DNA of 64,000 bases from Aplectana chamaeleonis (Eukaryota; Nematoda; Chromadorea; Rhabditida; Cosmocercidae): positions 62,001 to 126,000 of the forward strand of contig JAPDOI010000382.1 in the NCBI GenBank assembly GCA_029168955.1. The letters run 5' to 3'. Made by a program: the position numbers and the translations under genes. The notes under the pieces are model-generated. The model was not told the origin of the DNA. It saw only the letters and a list, made by a program, of their open reading frames with translations, and did not search any database. The stretch's first letter is position 1. The number at the start of each line of letters is the position of its first letter. This document shows, piece by piece, positions 61,432 to 64,000 of this stretch.

Positions 61432-62058
61432 TCTCCAGTGAGGCCGCCAGGCCTATGCGTCGAACTCGCTCGGAAACGGAAACCATACATAATTTAAAGT
61501 ATCTCCTTAACCACTCCGCCTATGCTGCACGAAAGCCTAATACTCGAGAGTGTGTGTTTATCTATTTTTGTCATTTTTTTCGGTAAGAAAAGAAACAATA
61601 TGGGGAACCGAGAAAATTTACAACTCTGCTTTTTTCCTAGTGAAAAATTTGCCATTCTGCGCTATATGATGTTATTTGCCATCTACCGACGGAACAAGCT
61701 CTAAACCACGCAAGCGCCCGGCTCGCGACGCTGAGCAAAGAACACTTAGTGCAGAGTCGGTGCGATTCTCCGTGTTGTCACCATCGGGTAGATGGCAAAT
61801 AACATCATATAACGCAGAATGGCAAATTTTGCACTAGGAAAAAAGCAGAGTTGTAAATTTTCTCGGTTTCTTTTCTTACCGAAAAAATGACAAAATTAGA
61901 TAAACACACACTCTCGAGTATTAGGCTTTCGTGCAGCAAAGTCGGAGTGGTTAAGGAGATATTTTTAATTATGTATGGTTTCCGTTTCCGAGCGAGTTTG
62001 ACGCATAGGCCTGGCGGCCTCACTGGAGAATGGCGTTTCGATTCGTGCGGGGTGATGT
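61404..62058. repeat. Foldback element, about 280-bp arms
   Basis: Arms 61404-61687 and 61786-62058 are inverted copies (CACGAAAGCCTAATACTCGA and its complement, ACATCACC / GGTGATGT at the edges). The ~100-bp centre repeats the GGAACAAGCTCTAAAC that flanks the LINE. Confidence 0.8.
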
Positions 62059-62164
62059 ACCGTCGCAGTCCCGTCCATTCATCAGACTAAAATTATTAAG
62101 CGAGCTCTATATGTAGGTTTGCAGTTTGAACTAGGTTCTCTAACAAGGAATGATTTGTTTCTTT

Positions 62165-62572
62165 AAAGGATGTGTTCACGATAATCTTCGATTTTGAGAT
62201 TGATACCTAAATCGATTGTTTGGCCCACGGGCCTCTTTACTCTCACAAGAACTGTTCTTTGTGACAATGAAATCATTTGTGGACCCGTCCTTTACAATTA
62301 TTTGCCTTCTGTTGCTCCGTTGTCTTCTTCGTGTCCTACCTAGTACTATTTTGCCTGGAATATTCTACCATTTTCGCCTGATCCCATTTTTTACCGGTGA
62401 CAACCACCGTGAACATGTTCATACCACTGGTCAACTAGTCCAGGCCAGAGATTAATGTCACTGAAATATGACGTTTTAGTGCGTTTCTTGCCGTTTCTTC
62501 GTAATTTCTGTAACACTCAGTGTGTTTTGAGTGGAAAACTCGGGAACGAAAATCATCCTGAACACTGCCTTT
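62165..62572 (+). repeat. MITE, AAGGCAG family, interior type A
   Basis: Left end AAAGGATGTGTTCACGA (mutated), right end TCCTGAACACTGCCTT. The interior matches the other type A copies. Confidence 0.7.
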
Positions 62573-63036
62573 AAAGGCAGCATACACGCTCGTAAACGTG
62601 GTTGGGAAAACAATGTGAATCGAACCGTATGCCTTACAACATAATGCCTACGCATTTTGAAGTGTCAAAAACGACCCACAATGCCGCTACATGAGTTAGA
62701 AATTGGCCCCGCCCTGTATTTTCACGCCCCCTGTAATTGCCCTTTTCCTCCAATGCAGGGTTGTTGGGCCATCTTCGCCATCAGTGATGTGTGTGGTTTA
62801 TTTGTTAGGCAATCTACCAACAGTACCAACGGTGAATATGACCCAGTAACCTTGCGTTGCAGGAAAAGGGCAAATACAGGGGGCGTGAAAATACAGGGCG
62901 GGGCCAACTTCTAACTCATGTAACAGCATTGTGGGTCGTTTTTGACACTTCGAAATGCGTAGGCGTTGTAATCTGGGCCACACCATTCTATTTCCGTAGT
63001 TATCTCAATCACTTTTACGAGCGTGTATGCTGTCTT
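62573..63036. repeat. Foldback element with related AAGGCAG ends
   Basis: AAGGCAGCATACACGCTC and GAGCGTGTATGCTGTCTT start arms of about 180 bp, continuing with GGGGCGTGAAAATACAGG and its complement. It abuts the preceding MITE at a shared TTTAAA. The terminal AAGGCAG suggests the same transposase could mobilise both. Confidence 0.75.
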
Positions 63037-63282
63037 CAGTGGACATGAATGTTTTGGAAAACATACATCTCTTCATGCCTTTCTTTTTTTTATTCTTAAG
63101 GGTTTTTTTTCTGCCTCAACTCTGCTCGTTTTCAAAGCCTAAATTTTTAACGACTCACGAGGGCTGTCAGCCTGAGACCTGACCGTTGCCCGACGTCCGC
63201 CTATTGTCGGGCTGTTGACATTTCGATGTATCGCGTTTATCATTGCAGGACTGTTTCATCTAGCTGAGAAACTACTCTACAC

Positions 63283-63402
63283 CGACAAGCCTCGCGGTCG
63301 GCACACCGGCACGCCTCGCGGTCGGCACACCGACACGCGTCACGGTCGGCTCATCGACACGCGTCACGGTCGGCTCATCGACACGCGTCGCGGTCGGCGC
63401 AC
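63283..63402 (+). repeat. Five 24-bp tandem repeats
   Basis: Unit CGACACGCGTCACGGTCG plus GCTCAT, five copies. One frame (63215-63499) is open across it and repeats an 8-residue T-D-T-R-x-G-R-x pattern, but no gene structure supports translation. Confidence 0.85.
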
Positions 63403-63403
63403 C

Positions 63404-63590
63404 CATGCATCGCGGCTGGGTCGACCCGCCTCTACTGGGGCCGCCACCGGATGGGCAGGGCCTCCAGATCCTGGGTGGGCCAATGTACCGCAATCTTGAG
63501 CAATTGACTCGGCTGCACTCGTGTCATTTGAAGCATGCCTAAGAAATGCGTCGTATACCTCCCTTTTATTCAGAGCTCGAAAACGCTAGC
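63404..63590. repeat. Eroded relative of the SL1-like repeat centre
   Basis: TCTTGAGCAATTGACTCGG and GCGTCGTATACCTCCC align in order with the conserved centre of the TTACATGTAAC elements. The SL1-like part is heavily mutated. Confidence 0.35.
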
Positions 63591-63795
63591 TGTGCAACAG
63601 CTCGACATCGACCAGATCATAACTCGCGGCCCTGGCCCCGCCGAATATCGGCGCGTTAGCCAGCGGTGACTCATGGTGGGCGGATCAACCTGTTGTCGAC
63701 GCCCAAGTTTGCCTGAGTGTCTTCTCAAGGAAATTCATATTTTCTATATCTAAGAAAGTTGTGCAGACGAGAACTTTTTTTCAGGAAATTATATT

Positions 63796-64000
63796 AAAGG
63801 CAGTGTTCACGATGAAAAAATCCAGTTTTTTTTCCACAGAAACGTGAGCTTTGGGACCTACGATGAAAACAGTGAAGAGAGAATCACGAAAAACCATCGG
63901 TAAGTGTGTGGAAATCGCGTGGGCCAGTCAACCCATTGGGCCACCCCACCTTCCAAACAAATGCTTTCTGAAGAAGCCTGAACACATAAACAGCCGGTCA
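63796..64000 (+). repeat. MITE, AAGGCAG family, interior type B, runs off the window
   Basis: Starts AAAGGCAGTGTTCACGA and shares GTGGGCCAGTCAACCCATTG with the copy at 5536-6000. The right end is outside the window. Confidence 0.75.

Overview
The window looks like nuclear DNA of a clade V (strongylid) nematode, most likely a hookworm. Three things point there: an RTE retrotransposon whose protein I recognise as a very abundant hookworm repeat family, short introns with TTTTCAG-type acceptors, and sequences almost identical to nematode spliced leader SL1 inside a repeat. The species call is inference from memory, not a search.

Only one host gene is clear. It is a coiled-coil gene on the + strand between about 36.9 and 55.4 kb, with 20 visible exons and both ends missing. 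Most of its exons are duplicated modules of 57 to 64 codons, nearly all bounded by phase-0 introns. Its introns have filled with transposons: a (TA)n tract, a LINE, a PIF/Harbinger-like element, several MITEs and a tRNA-like relic. Two exons carry apparent frame breaks, at least one in A-runs, so either the assembly has indel errors or the copy is decaying.

Almost everything else is mobile DNA. At 1-12 kb lie a jockey-type RT relic, a hAT-like transposase fragment, a run of MITEs sharing the terminal repeat AAGGCAGTGTTCACGA, and two foldback repeats. At 12.4-15.9 kb lies a satellite block: six ~250-bp composite units, then about 45 copies of a 41-42 bp unit, most carrying the palindrome GATGACGTCATC (a consensus CRE). 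At 16.3-17.0 kb is a TTACATGTAAC-rich element carrying an antisense SL1-like sequence; a second copy lies at 39.7-40.8 kb.

At 18.8-26.6 kb there is a nested stack: a decayed RTE element (CFDP2-like) contains a LINE, which contains a fragment of a second RTE; a terminal-repeat element interrupts the same host RTE. The second RTE family has a full-length dead copy at 27.2-30.4 kb. Further decayed LINE copies, hAT-type MITEs and a Tc1 element with Sleeping Beauty-style IR/DR ends follow to 36.6 kb. A full-length LINE with one uninterrupted reading frame and a 13-bp target duplication lies at 57.9-61.4 kb, followed by foldbacks and MITEs to the end.

The most interesting signal is at the 5' ends of the two full-length LINE copies. 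Their first base is fixed by two independent target-site duplications, and the first 73 nt can be folded by hand into an HDV-like self-cleaving ribozyme whose cleavage site is that first base. A 2A-like peptide (GVERNPGP), a PHD-like finger, an endonuclease and a reverse transcriptase follow. This ribozyme plus 2A layout resembles trypanosome L1Tc.
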